DNA of 64,000 nt, from NCBI GenBank assembly GCA_951813085.1, contig OX638348.1, forward strand, positions 2,055,627-2,119,626. Direction: 5' to 3'. Position numbers and translations under genes: made by a program. Numbering within the stretch: position 1 is the stretch's first letter; each line of letters opens with the position of its first letter. The notes below the pieces were generated by a model. That model had not been told where the DNA came from. It worked only from the letters and a program-made list of their open reading frames with translations, and did no database searches. Below are positions 1 to 10,944 of this stretch, in pieces. Source of the DNA: an uncultured Opitutaceae bacterium (GTDB taxonomy: Bacteria > Verrucomicrobiota > Verrucomicrobiia > Opitutales > Opitutaceae).

Positions 1-183
1 ACTGGCTGCAGCAATTTGATTGCCCGGAGTATTCCAAACAAAAAGAGCGATCGCAACCGTAGCCAAGTAAGCAATTGGCATGGCCTTCTTGGCGGGCCAC
101 CGAAGGATCACTAGCAAGAGCATTACGATCGCTATTGGGGCAAGGGCGATCAGAGCCAATGCAGTCAGAGGGAGGTCAGACAT
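1..183 (-). CDS. lctP: L-lactate permease (LctP family), N-terminal part
   Basis: The reading frame starts at the ATG at 183 on the minus strand and runs off the left edge of the window, so only about 61 residues are seen. It opens with a short polar stretch followed by a hydrophobic segment (LALIALAPIAIVMLLLVI), then a basic turn (RWPAKKA) and a second hydrophobic segment ending NTPGNQIAAA. This two-helix beginning, with an alternating 'LAxxPI' helix and a W/A-K-K-A turn, is typical of lactate/glycolate permeases, which take up lactate across the inner membrane with protons. The identification rests on the N-terminus alone, so another large permease is possible. A further minus-strand gene ends 155 bp upstream of this start. 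Confidence 0.55.
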   Translation of the reverse strand, partial: MSDLPLTALALIALAPIAIVMLLLVILRWPAKKAMPIAYLATVAIALFVWNTPGNQIAAAS

Positions 184-299
184 GGGAACTTGGGGTTGGG
201 AGGATTTAGAAAGGAAGCGGCCGAGTTCTGTGGAGGTATCGGCCGCTAATGCTCCCAAGCCTAAGCCCTTTTACGGTAGCGGTCAAGCGAGGTAGTGCA

Positions 300-314
300 C
301 GGAGCGTCGCTCCG
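300..314. repeat. Short palindrome between lctP and the exported-protein gene
   Basis: CGGAGCGTCGCTCCG is a perfect palindrome around a central T. As RNA it would form a six-base stem with a three-base loop. It sits just downstream of the stop of the minus-strand gene ending at 338 and is not followed by a T-run in either direction, so it is not a classical intrinsic terminator. It may be a REP-like or weak terminator hairpin. Confidence 0.35.
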
Positions 315-337
315 AAGGCTAGTATCGCCTTATGCGC

Positions 338-1219
338 CTAGCCTGTCTTGCGGGCCTTGTTTAGAGCCGCATCCATTTTCTGGAAGTCGTCGACCGAAAG
401 GGCTTTGAGAGCCTTGGAAGTACTCATAGCGATTTCCTGGCCATTGCTGTCGTAGAGGTGGAACGCAAAGTCCGCATCCCGAAGCGAGAATTCGTTAAAC
501 GAGAAGCGAAGCCTCATCTTAAAGATCTCATCCTTGCTCATGTCTCCAAGGTATTTCGCACGACCCACTTTAGTCCTTCCCTTCGCTTCGCCCGAGTTGG
601 GATCAATCACCGTGTAAGCAACCGCGAGTACGCAATAAGCGCCCTTTATATCCGTCTCCGGCAACATTTCTCCCTTTATAGTCACCGTATCCGCTACGCC
701 AGCGTGCCCATACGCATCATTGTCGAAATTGATGGCGGTTTCTTCCTGCAATGCTTCATTATCTTGCTCAAATTGCTCCACGCTCATGGGAGAATTGATG
801 CCGCCACCGATAGAATCCGTAGCGCCGGTACGGACATCGCTGATTGCGGCCTCCGCTTGGGCGTCAGCAAACTGAGCGTCCGCGATCGCATCGCTCGCTC
901 GCTTGAGATTCGCCATCGATGTCGTTCCAAGATCGATGGCTAATACGTCTACGAATCGGTCCGTAACGCTCATACGAGCTTTGACACGGCATGGGGCCTG
1001 AATAGAAACCTTGCGCGTCTTCGTACCGGCATCGACTGTGATCTTCTTCTTGTCCATGCTCACGATCGGGAAATAAGCTTTCCCAGTGAGAGCGCTAGGA
1101 TTGCAGCCTTGGAATAAAAAACCGCCAACGTCTCCTTGGGCTGATAACGATTGAGAAAACGCGCCTAGGCAAAGCGCAGATACGGCAGAAAGAATTCGAG
1201 AGCAACAGAGTGATTTCAT
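338..1219 (-). CDS. Exported protein of unknown function, paralogue A
   Basis: This encodes 293 residues with a typical Sec signal peptide (basic MKSLCCSR, hydrophobic core, cleavage near SLSAQG). I do not recognise the family. The mature part starts with a GGFLFQG segment, a FPIVSMDKKKITVD strand pair and an Ala-rich, probably helical middle (residues about 110-160). The C-terminal half contains PETDIKGAYCVLAVAY and FHLYDSNGQEIA, which look like beta strands. The upstream neighbour at 1325-2227 is clearly a paralogue: GGYLFFG, FPIVAVDKKNIYVD, PETDIPGAYCVIVV and EFHLFTQDGEQVALS fall in the same order. The two genes lie head-to-tail 105 bp apart and are probably co-transcribed. A periplasmic or surface location follows from the signal peptide; no function can be assigned. 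Confidence 0.8.
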   Translation of the reverse strand: MKSLCCSRILSAVSALCLGAFSQSLSAQGDVGGFLFQGCNPSALTGKAYFPIVSMDKKKITVDAGTKTRKVSIQAPCRVKARMSVTDRFVDVLAIDLGTTSMANLKRASDAIADAQFADAQAEAAISDVRTGATDSIGGGINSPMSVEQFEQDNEALQEETAINFDNDAYGHAGVADTVTIKGEMLPETDIKGAYCVLAVAYTVIDPNSGEAKGRTKVGRAKYLGDMSKDEIFKMRLRFSFNEFSLRDADFAFHLYDSNGQEIAMSTSKALKALSVDDFQKMDAALNKARKTG

Positions 1220-1324
1220 TGGGATAGGTGTTTAGTATGATCTAGGAGCGAGCGCTGACTCCTGGTTGAACGTGAAAAGTGCGCCTTAGCTGAAGTCACG
1301 CTGCAAATGCTTAACGAAATCAGG

Positions 1325-2227
1325 TTAGCCTTCTCGCTCCAAGCTCGTCTTGGCGGAAAGTTCCTTGAATGTGGCTACCTCTTGAGGCGTCAGCGGCTTC
1401 AGTCCTCTCGAGTTGCTCAAAGCGACTTGTTCGCCATCTTGGGTGAAGAGATGAAATTCGAATTCGGCGGTTTCTGCATTGAACTCGCCAACCGCAATCC
1501 GGGTTTGAATCGAAACGAGCTCTTCCTGCTGCAAATCACCGATGTATTTCGCGCGGGCAAACCGTACGCGCCCTAGAAGCTCGCCAGATTCGATGTCCAT
1601 TGAATCGTGGTTAACCACGATCACGCAATAAGCGCCGGGTATGTCCGTTTCAGGAATCATCGTTCCCTTCACATGGACGGAGTCCGCTAACTCATCTACT
1701 TCGAATGCGCCGACGTCCAAACCATCCTGCATGCTGTCCTGGAAATCTTGGTTATCCTGCTGAACATCTTCGATCTGTCCCATGATCGACTGATCCGATG
1801 CGCTCAAGTCTCCATCGGTTTCAGTTCCTTCGAGTTGCCCGCTAAGCATTGCGACCTCAATCTCGCTTTGAAATTGCGCGTAATGCATGTCCGAGACCAC
1901 TTGCGCCTGGCGCTGCATATTGGCCATGGACGATGTGCTAAATTTGATTTCCAGGATGTCCGCGTATCGCTCCGAAAGCACAAGCTCAGGACGCGTCCTC
2001 ACAGATGCCTTTGTAGACACCTTTTTAACGCCGATCCCGCTATCCACATAGATGTTCTTCTTGTCGACCGCTACGATCGGGAAGTACGACTTGCCCGCCT
2101 CCGCGCTGACTTCCGAGCCAAAGAATAAATAGCCTCCCGGCTTCTCTTGCGCCTGGCTAAACGGCAGCGCGCCGCAGGCAAATAAGGTTAACGCAACGAC
2201 GGATACGGACGAACGGTAGTTTTTCAT
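1325..2227 (-). CDS. Exported protein of unknown function, paralogue B
   Basis: This encodes 300 residues with a signal peptide (MKNYRSSVSVVALTLFACGALPFSQAQ). It has the same architecture as the downstream gene at 338-1219: a conserved N-terminal GGYLFFG block, an FPIVAVDKKNIYVDSG block, a helical Gln/Met-rich middle, and a C-terminal PETDIPGAYCVIVV block followed by FHLFTQDG. The middle is the most diverged part and is acidic and Gln-rich (QSIMGQIEDVQQDNQDFQDS). The pair is best read as a tandem duplication. The start is well placed: ATG at 2227 precedes the signal peptide directly. No enzyme motif or known domain is visible. Confidence 0.8.
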   Translation of the reverse strand: MKNYRSSVSVVALTLFACGALPFSQAQEKPGGYLFFGSEVSAEAGKSYFPIVAVDKKNIYVDSGIGVKKVSTKASVRTRPELVLSERYADILEIKFSTSSMANMQRQAQVVSDMHYAQFQSEIEVAMLSGQLEGTETDGDLSASDQSIMGQIEDVQQDNQDFQDSMQDGLDVGAFEVDELADSVHVKGTMIPETDIPGAYCVIVVNHDSMDIESGELLGRVRFARAKYIGDLQQEELVSIQTRIAVGEFNAETAEFEFHLFTQDGEQVALSNSRGLKPLTPQEVATFKELSAKTSLEREG

Positions 2228-2312
2228 GGTTTGTTGGGGGAAAAGTAGCTTACCTCTTATTAACGCAGATTATACGGATTCGGTTTCGAAATTCAATCCT
2301 GCACCTCAATTC

Positions 2313-2690
2313 TCAGCAGATGGGCTCGTCGGTCAACCGGATCACATCCTCTTTATTGGGTACAATACATAGGAATTCGAACCCCTCGGCCTCGTCAGCC
2401 TCATACCAATGGGGTACTCCCTCGGGAATATAGACCGCATCCCCAGCATTCACCTCATGAATCGCATCGCCAATTCCAACCCGAGCCTTTCCTTTTAGGA
2501 TAAACTGTTCATGCTCAACGGTATTGGTATGGCTCGGCATACCACCTCCCGGTTCCATAATGAAACGACGCAATGCGAAATTGGGAGCATCCGAGTCGCT
2601 AATAAGCACCTGACGCTGGGTCCCATTTCCCGCTGGAACGTCCTCGGCAGGGACTGCATCCGACGGTACTACGATTGGTTTATCGGCCAT
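2313..2690 (-). CDS. Small cupin-domain protein
   Basis: This 125-residue protein is a single cupin barrel. Cupin motif 1 is seen as PSHTNTVEHEQFILKGKARVG, with two His and one Glu positioned as metal ligands, and motif 2 as DAVYIPEGVPHWYEA with the third His. Single-domain cupins of this type bind a metal ion and act as small enzymes, epimerases or sensors; the substrate cannot be read from the sequence. It is a stand-alone minus-strand gene lying between the prepilin-like operon upstream (ending at 2795) and the paralogous exported genes downstream. There is no signal peptide, so it is cytoplasmic. Confidence 0.8.
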   Translation of the reverse strand: MADKPIVVPSDAVPAEDVPAGNGTQRQVLISDSDAPNFALRRFIMEPGGGMPSHTNTVEHEQFILKGKARVGIGDAIHEVNAGDAVYIPEGVPHWYEADEAEGFEFLCIVPNKEDVIRLTDEPIC

Positions 2691-2794
2691 GTATTCGAAT
2701 CTGTATCCTACGTCCCAAAACGCAAACCGATACTACTGGCGATTTGGATCGGATCTAGCCGCGTGGCTATTCGAAGCGGGACGAAATCGCTTGA

Positions 2795-5076
2795 TCACGG
2801 TAGCGATGCGAGTTTCGCATCGTACTCGTCCTTCCCGATAAACTCCAAATTAGTCAGACGCGGGTGCCTCACGCTCGGTATTCCTGGAGGCATGTTGTTA
2901 GCAGCGAACAGATCGCTATATCCCCAGTTTCTTTCAGGAGCCCGGAACCACTTTCCAAAGGAGTTGGAATTGCTAAGATTATAAGGCTCCGTCTGCAGTT
3001 CGCTTTCGTAAAGCGATACCAGCGATCCACGTAGGGTCGCTACCGCTTTACCTCCACCAGATACCCGCCATCTCTCAAGAAATCTTGGAAGATTCTGAAC
3101 GCCACCTCCCCAGTTCTTGTTGGCCGAGGTCGTCGTCGGATCCGCCGGCGTGTAGCCCGCTATGAGACCGAATGCCCACTCCGTGTGGTCAGCGCTCCGA
3201 TTTCCTAGATAGCTATTTTGAAGATTCTCGTGACTGTTGGCACGCCCTTGCGTTACCCAATTCTTGGAGAGCAAGGTCACCGAATCCGCTACAATCGCCG
3301 CTGGCACTTCGTCGACCCCATCTCCGTTGGCGATCTCGTCCGTATCGTTCGCTGACGCGGGATCCGTCACGTCGTTGTCAGCGTTGTAGTGACCTACTAC
3401 ATACAAGGCTGCATTTGTGGCGATTGTTAGTCCGTTGTTCGTTAGGTAGCCAGGATCTGGCAAACTCTCATCATCGATCAAGCAGAGCGCAATTCCAGGA
3501 ATCACGGAAGTACCCGTTCCCTTAGCAGAAGGTTCGGTATCGGCGATTACGATCTTGTCAGTCCGGCCTCCGGAGTTTGCGACCGTCGGAAATTCTACAT
3601 ATACAACGCCATTCCAATCTTGATTTGGATAATAAGGAGGGATCGTTGTAGTGGCTGGATCATCCCAAGAAGTACCTGGGTCGACGAGAGTCTTAAGCGT
3701 TCCAATATCCAAATACACGAGGTCTAGCTGCCGACGGTGACGGCGATCATACAGTCCGTCGGTAACTTCGTCGGCCCCTGAGTCATAGTTGTATTCTTCC
3801 GGACGCCCATCGACATCGATATCGGTCATTGTGGAGGTCGCGTCCCCGATCAAATTCGTCGGTAGATCGATCTCGACTAACGACGGGTTGCCGAAAGAGT
3901 CCATATCGGGAAGCAAGCTATTGGCCGTGCTTCGATTGTACTGGTACGCTCTAACGCGATAGCCGGTAGGGTCGGTGCCATCGACGATTACCTTGAGATA
4001 CAAGCCCCCTTTCATGGCAAATTTCTCTTTTCTCGTATTCACGGACTTGCGGTCCACGTGCGTCGTCCCGAGCAATGGCTCAATCAGGGCGTAAGCATGA
4101 TTTTCCAGTTCATTGGTGACCGTCGTTGTCGGATCATCAGCTACGTAATCATCGATGGAAACTGGATTGAGAATCGGTACGCCATGGGCCTGATCGCGAA
4201 GCATTCCACCCCAGCGTTGAGAAGCGATTTCCTCCCAATCCGATTGGCGTGACTCGTAGTAATTCGCGATGTTCGACCGGTCCCCGCCCTTGTATACGCT
4301 GACATTGGTTCCCGTATCGTCCGCCAAGGTAACTTCAGTTGCGTCGTATCCATTGGAATGGAAGGTCCAATCCTTCATCTTGTGGCCCACGTAGAAATTG
4401 CCCGCCGTGGTAACCCGGTCGTAAAATCGGAGCTTGTTCCCAGATTCGACCGCCAAATGCCCGTTCGAGTGGACAGGGCCTGAAACATACATGTCCGGGC
4501 CAGGCACGATTACGAGATCCATATTGTAGAAGATTGCGTGCGTGAACAGCGGAGCGTCACGCAATTTGAATTCTTGGTAGGCGTATCCAAAAAGTTCGCT
4601 TCCACCCCTCCCATCGTGGGCAAGACTAGCCTTCGTAATGATCTCCGCTGATCGCGTAAATACGAATTCCCCGCCTAGTGGATCATTGCGGGTTTGGTCG
4701 GAGGGAATGTATCCAAAGGAACCTGCACTCAGAGAACTGATACTCACATTTGAGCGCGTGAGATCGACTCCCGTCGCCGCAAAAGTGGACGCTGCGCTCG
4801 TGGGTATCGTAAACGACGTCGTTCTAATGTCGTTTCCACTCAATGACGGATCATTCTGAAACTGTCGAATAACATCAGCTGCTGCGTATTCCTGGATGGA
4901 TTCAGCGGCATTGCGAGCTTCGTGCAGCATCAAGCTTCGCTTGTTGACTGTCATTTCACCCAGAGTACTGCGCAGTATGCCTGCGGCCAATACCAAGGTC
5001 ATGCCTGTAATGATCAATGCTATGATCGTTACGGATCTTTTTTTCTATTGAAAAACACTTCTGCAGCTTTGCCCAT
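2795..5076 (-). CDS. PilX-like pilus-assembly or secretion-associated protein, with a frameshift in an A7 run near the start
   Basis: The long open frame (about 740 residues) has no good start codon of its own: it enters from a TAG, and the first in-frame candidate is a TTG at 5017 inside a transmembrane helix. A proper start exists in the other frame: an ATG at 5076 with AGGA seven bases upstream gives MGKAAEVFFNRKK, then hits TAA. A -1 slip on the A7 run (5038-5044) joins this to RSVTIIALIITGMTLVLAAG. The result is a basic N-terminus plus one membrane helix, as in PilX-type minor pilus proteins. The rest is a large exported domain (VSGPVHSNGHLAVESGNKL, many Asp/Asn/Gly turns). It is the last gene of an operon with two prepilins. 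The joined frame is inference; a sequencing error in the A run is possible. Confidence 0.65.
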
Positions 5077-5140
5077 CTTACTGTCCTTTCTGATCGAGCT
5101 CCTACTAATTTTGCCCGCCTCTCGGCTTAATGGTCATATT

Positions 5141-5809
5141 CTAGGTGTCCGTTATCATCTTCGCGTCATTTCCATGTATGATCCTACCGTTCACCATGAC
5201 GCTCTTATCCTTGAAATTGTAGAATAGATTCCCATTGGCTTGGCCTTCCGCCAGCTCCACTATCGTATCCACGGTTAGAGTAGCCGAAGGCAGCTGCGTC
5301 GCTCCTTCCACCGTCGAGATTTCTGAAAGCGTTGGCATGATCTCTTCAGGGGTGAGATATTCTTCCGACGAGCTAACGGTCTTCAGGTGCCAGATCTTGA
5401 CAGGGCCCTCGTTATTAGAGTCCGCATCTCGGTAGATTCCTACCATCTCCGTTACCGGATAGCCAGAAAACGACGATGTCGAAGCGCCTTCGTACACCAA
5501 GAGCAAGTAGTCCCCGGATAGTCCATCTCCGAGCCGGCCCTCGCCGTAAACGCCACTCGCTGGCGCATACACTTCGCTCGTGTAGGAATCGTACACATAG
5601 AATCGATCCGCTGCTCGGCCTAGATTGAGGAGTTGTGTAGTTAAATCTCGGATATCGCTATTATATCGAGTTTTTCTTCTGCCACGAGCGGCATCCAATA
5701 GAAAGCTCGCGCAAATCGCCAAAGCGACGCCAGAAAGGCTCAATGAGATCAAACCCTCGACAAGCGTAAACCCGCTATTGCCACTGTGAATGCGAGACTT
5801 AGATTTCAT
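5141..5809 (-). CDS. Prepilin-type N-terminal methylation protein, PilW-like
   Basis: This encodes 222 residues. The N-terminus carries a type IV prepilin leader: basic residues, then Gly before the cut, and FTLVEGLISLSLSGVALA, with Phe+1 and Glu+5 in place for peptidase cleavage and N-methylation. The hydrophobic helix is followed by LLDAARGRRKTRYNSDIRDL and a globular beta-rich part. The size and position between a PilV-like and a PilX-like protein suggest a minor pseudopilin of a pilus or type II secretion-like machine. It overlaps the upstream gene's end by 11 bp, so the two are translationally coupled. Confidence 0.85.
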   Translation of the reverse strand: MKSKSRIHSGNSGFTLVEGLISLSLSGVALAICASFLLDAARGRRKTRYNSDIRDLTTQLLNLGRAADRFYVYDSYTSEVYAPASGVYGEGRLGDGLSGDYLLLVYEGASTSSFSGYPVTEMVGIYRDADSNNEGPVKIWHLKTVSSSEEYLTPEEIMPTLSEISTVEGATQLPSATLTVDTIVELAEGQANGNLFYNFKDKSVMVNGRIIHGNDAKMITDT

Positions 5810-6404
5810 GCTTACCCACCACAGTCACCAATTTTCCGGTTTTCCAATAGGGACCTGAGGCTGACGGAACTTCGTACTGAAAAACAAGAGATACCTCGAA
5901 CGCATCCAAAGGCGTTTGCCCGCCAGGACCTTCTGACAAGTTTACTAGATCCAGGGTAAAGCGAATCGGCATGATTATCTCAGTGTAGACCGTCTCGCCG
6001 ATCTCATTTTCGTCTTCGCGAATATCGATGACGACTTGCTTTTCGTCATAGGCATTTGGATTGCGCACGAGCGAACCCGAACCCAGGGACGCCTGGAAAG
6101 TGAGGGGATCGTCGAATATGACATCCGAGGACAGCGCCGAAGTACTGAGAGTAGGCAGAGTCACATTATCAGGATCCGCATAAGCCGCCTCAAAATCAGT
6201 ATAAGGCATCGAACGAATTTGCTCTAGGAAACCTTGAGCGGCATGAAAGGCAGCGTTCTGATAAATGGCCTGGTAGGACATTCGCTGCGCTTGAATCATC
6301 GCCGTACTGAGGCCAATCACATTCAAGGACAACACTCCCAACCCGATCATGACCTCAACCAGGGTCAGTCCTTTTTTAAGTTTCCTTTTTCGATCAACGT
6401 TCAT
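5799..6404 (-). CDS. Prepilin-type protein, PilV-like
   Basis: This 201-residue protein has a prepilin signal (KKG/LTLVEVMIGLGVLSLNVIGLSTAMIQ), in which Leu replaces Phe at +1 and Glu+5 is kept. The segment after the helix, QAIYQNAAFHAAQGFLEQIRSMPY, is typical of PilV/GspI-type minor pseudopilins, where residues following 'A..A.G.LEQIR' form the extended helix. It is the first gene of the operon; its 3' end overlaps the next prepilin by 11 bp. A short inverted repeat (ACCCA-AATA-TGGGT, 6418-6431) lies 14 bp upstream of the ATG and could affect ribosome access. Confidence 0.85.
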   Translation of the reverse strand: MNVDRKRKLKKGLTLVEVMIGLGVLSLNVIGLSTAMIQAQRMSYQAIYQNAAFHAAQGFLEQIRSMPYTDFEAAYADPDNVTLPTLSTSALSSDVIFDDPLTFQASLGSGSLVRNPNAYDEKQVVIDIREDENEIGETVYTEIIMPIRFTLDLVNLSEGPGGQTPLDAFEVSLVFQYEVPSASGPYWKTGKLVTVVGKHEI

Positions 6405-6768
6405 ACGGTCCCGCGAAACCCAAATATGGGTCTACTCATCAGAGGGACTTCGACCGGGCGCAGTGAGATTTAAGGCCAAATCATCAAATTGAATTCCTCT
6501 ACATCAGATCGTAGATTCAACTGCCTAGACTAATAGTGAAATTACCTCATCCAGCAGAGTGAAGAACGCCAAGGAAATCACCCGTCAATCGCACCCGCGA
6601 AACGGCTGACTATCCCTTTGCCGCAAAGGGTTTTCTCACGAGTCAATCCCACCGCTTCCTCGGAATCCATAGCCAATCGCATTATTGCATTGCCAGACGC
6701 CAAACTTTCTATACGCGCGTATGGTTCCTTGAGAGAAGTCTCGGGAGAGCAATTTAACGAAAAGCAAA
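6405..6768. other. Divergent intergenic region between the prepilin operon and fusA
   Basis: This 364-bp stretch separates two divergently read units and must hold both promoters. No conserved coding frame is seen. A possible AT-rich -10 (TATACG) lies near 6712 on the fusA side, but no convincing -35 at standard spacing was found. fusA itself is preceded by only a weak purine-rich site (GAAAAGC) before its ATG. Nothing else recognisable was seen. Confidence 0.4.
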
Positions 6769-8862
<2,094 letters not shown>

Positions 8863-8892
8863 CGCGCCCTCAATTGATCACTATTCAATTTC

Positions 8893-8926
8893 AACGTCCG
8901 TCTCTAAGGAGGCGGACGTTTTTTTT
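8893..8926 (+). terminator. Intrinsic terminator of fusA
   Basis: AACGTCCGTC and GGCGGACGTT form a ten-base stem with one G-U pair around a short loop. The stem is followed directly by a run of eight T residues. It lies 31 bp after the fusA stop and is the clearest rho-independent terminator in the window. Confidence 0.92.
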
Positions 8927-9089
8927 GCGATCCGATCGGCACGAAAATTTGGCATTGGTAGGATGATTGGCGCGGATTAGGCTTTGCTATGAGTCTTGCC
9001 AAGCAGCCAAATATTCACCTTAATTATGCAACTTACCCGGCTCCTAGAGCGTTGAGCTATCACACTCCAGAGCCACGACCCCAATAAAT

Positions 9090-10190
9090 ATGATGACGCG
9101 ATTCGCCTCTCCTCAAGTTCGGACGATCCTTTGCATCGTCGGGTCATTTACTACCCTCTTATTGGCAAACGCCCAGGATGACAGTTCCGCCCAAGCAAGC
9201 GAACCCGTCCAGCCAAGCGTAATCGATCCAAGCGATATTTTCTCGGAAGAGCGCCGAATGCTGCGACGCCTGACAACTGGCGACTACCCGTTTAGGCGCG
9301 GCATTTTCAAGGACGACATAACGATCAAGTCCAAGCAGGTTCGCTTAAAATCCGGCAAACGCTTAAGCTTGGTTTGGGGAAGCCCCAAGAAGGCGAAGGT
9401 CGCGCCCGCCGTTTTTGTGATCGACGTGGAATCCGCCGCGCTTCGAAACAAGCCAAGCAGAGGCCTCTTTTCAAGAGGCGCCAATCGCCGCTTAGATAAG
9501 GAGCGGGAAGCCAGCTATCTTCTTACCTCTCCTTTCGGTAGCAATCTTCTCGGGCATGGGTTCGTGGTCGCCTATGCAGTTGCGAAGGACCTCGATACGC
9601 TCCGTTCCGCTCGCACGTCGGACTGGATCGACATGCTCGATCAAATTAGAGACCTCAGGGTAGTCGACGAAAGCAGTTTTTTCCTCATGTCCACGAAGGA
9701 ATACGCCAATCTTTCCGTTTACCTAGCGAGCACCTACTCATTTAGCGGATTTATCTTGGAAGAACCTCACTACATGCTCTTCTCGCGACAGACCCACCAG
9801 GATATCATCAATGACAGCTACTTCCTTACCACGGATCAAATCTGGAACATGACCGATCCGTCACGGCGCGAGTTCTACCATAAGATATTCAGCAATATAT
9901 TCTCTCCCATCATGATCGTACGGGCTGAAAACTCCCCGGCTTACGACTTTAACGAGAAAACGCTCATCGACTCCTTACGCGCTTCGAACACCTACTTCGA
10001 GACGATCACGCTCGATAAAGTTCCCCGAAGCCTTGAAACCTTGGGCTCCGGGGGCGTCATCAATATAGAGCCAAGAGTCAGTTACAACGCGAACTCCGTG
10101 TCCACTTGGCTCGAAGGGATGATCAATTACCTGAAAGTGAATTCGGACACCATGCCGACAGAGCTTCAAAAGCGAGCGATCATATTCTAA
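9090..10190 (+). CDS. Exported protein, possible degenerate alpha/beta-hydrolase fold
   Basis: This encodes 366 residues starting with a signal peptide (MMTRFASPQVRTILCIVGSF, cleavage after LANAQ). I do not recognise a family. The order of segments resembles a peptidase-like alpha/beta hydrolase: RLSLVWGSPKKAKVAPAVFV, then GHGFVVAYAVAKDLDTLRS, then a helix WIDMLDQIRDL and VDESSFFLMSTKEYANLSVYLAS. The nucleophile elbow (GxSxG) would be expected where FLMSTKEYAN is found, and it is not intact, so catalysis is doubtful. Later segments (SPIMIVRAENSPAYDF) match the strand before a catalytic Asp in that fold. This is a structural guess only. The next gene, 100 bp on, is also exported and lies on the same strand. 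Confidence 0.72.
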   Translation: MMTRFASPQVRTILCIVGSFTTLLLANAQDDSSAQASEPVQPSVIDPSDIFSEERRMLRRLTTGDYPFRRGIFKDDITIKSKQVRLKSGKRLSLVWGSPKKAKVAPAVFVIDVESAALRNKPSRGLFSRGANRRLDKEREASYLLTSPFGSNLLGHGFVVAYAVAKDLDTLRSARTSDWIDMLDQIRDLRVVDESSFFLMSTKEYANLSVYLASTYSFSGFILEEPHYMLFSRQTHQDIINDSYFLTTDQIWNMTDPSRREFYHKIFSNIFSPIMIVRAENSPAYDFNEKTLIDSLRASNTYFETITLDKVPRSLETLGSGGVINIEPRVSYNANSVSTWLEGMINYLKVNSDTMPTELQKRAIIF

Positions 10191-10290
10191 GCCGGTAAGC
10201 GGCTCGCTCTCTTCTCGCTCTCGGACAATCCAATTAAGGAAACGTCTAAAGACGCTTGCCCTTTTTCGCGCCGGTCCCCGTATTCGTTGC

Positions 10291-10824
10291 ATGCGCCAGG
10301 CACTTCTTTTATTGCTCCTCCCCTTCTTGAACAGCGTCGTATTCTCCCAAGGGTCTGATCAGGCCACCTTGGACCAAATTCTAGCCGAAGTCCGAGCCTT
10401 GAAAGAGAAAGTCGCTTCGCTGGAGGATAAGATGTCAGCCTACGAGAACAGCGCTCCCGCTCCCGTCGCGCCAACAAGCGACATTCCACCTGCCGCAGTT
10501 GCCTACGCCGCTGCCAACCCGCCACCAAAAGGCGACAAGAACAAGTGGTTCGAGAATCTTCGCATCGAACTCCGTAAGGCAGACGTGCGGGCCAGCGGCA
10601 ATTGGGTGAAACCGGAAGCCTGGGACCAAGTCGCTCTCAAGATGAAGCCCGAGGAAGTTGTCGCCATACTCGGCGAGCCCATGGACAAGAAATTCTCCAT
10701 TCGCAAGGACACTGATGAAATCTTCATCTACAAAGGCGACATCGATGGCGACGGCGTAGAATCGAGAGGCGAAGTTCGTATCTACAAAGGGAAAGTCAGA
10801 AGGATCACGCCCCCTGATTTCTAG
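10291..10824 (+). CDS. Exported protein with coiled coil and a SmpA/BamE-like C-terminal domain
   Basis: This encodes 177 residues. A signal peptide (MRQALLLLLLPFLNSVVFSQ) is followed by a short coiled coil (LDQILAEVRALKEKVASLED), a Pro/Ala-rich linker (residues about 50-75) and a small C-terminal domain. The last part, LKMKPEEVVAILGEPMDKKF followed by EIFIYKG and GEVRIYKGKVRRI, has the 'helix, V..ILGEP, then strands' pattern of SmpA/OmlA-like domains such as BamE. Those domains sit at the outer membrane, but no lipobox Cys is visible here. A periplasmic structural role is inferred. Confidence 0.75.
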   Translation: MRQALLLLLLPFLNSVVFSQGSDQATLDQILAEVRALKEKVASLEDKMSAYENSAPAPVAPTSDIPPAAVAYAAANPPPKGDKNKWFENLRIELRKADVRASGNWVKPEAWDQVALKMKPEEVVAILGEPMDKKFSIRKDTDEIFIYKGDIDGDGVESRGEVRIYKGKVRRITPPDF

Positions 10825-10833
10825 GAACTGGGT

Positions 10834-10858
10834 CGCGGTGACCGCGTTCGGTTAACCG
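10834..10858. repeat. Two adjacent palindromes upstream of tyrS
   Basis: CGCGGTGACCGCG (10834-10846) and CGGTTAACCG (10849-10858) lie next to each other, ten bases after the preceding stop codon and about 90 bp before tyrS. There is no T-run. They could be a weak terminator or an operator; the sequence alone does not decide. Confidence 0.3.
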
Positions 10859-10944
10859 GTCTGCTCTGGACGCATTCTCGCATAGCCGAGGTCCCGCCTT
10901 AAGTATCGACACGCCCTTTCAATCTGTCCAAAAACTTCCCTCTT

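Noticed and set aside
300..314. Palindrome as intrinsic terminator
   Set aside because: No T-run follows on either strand.
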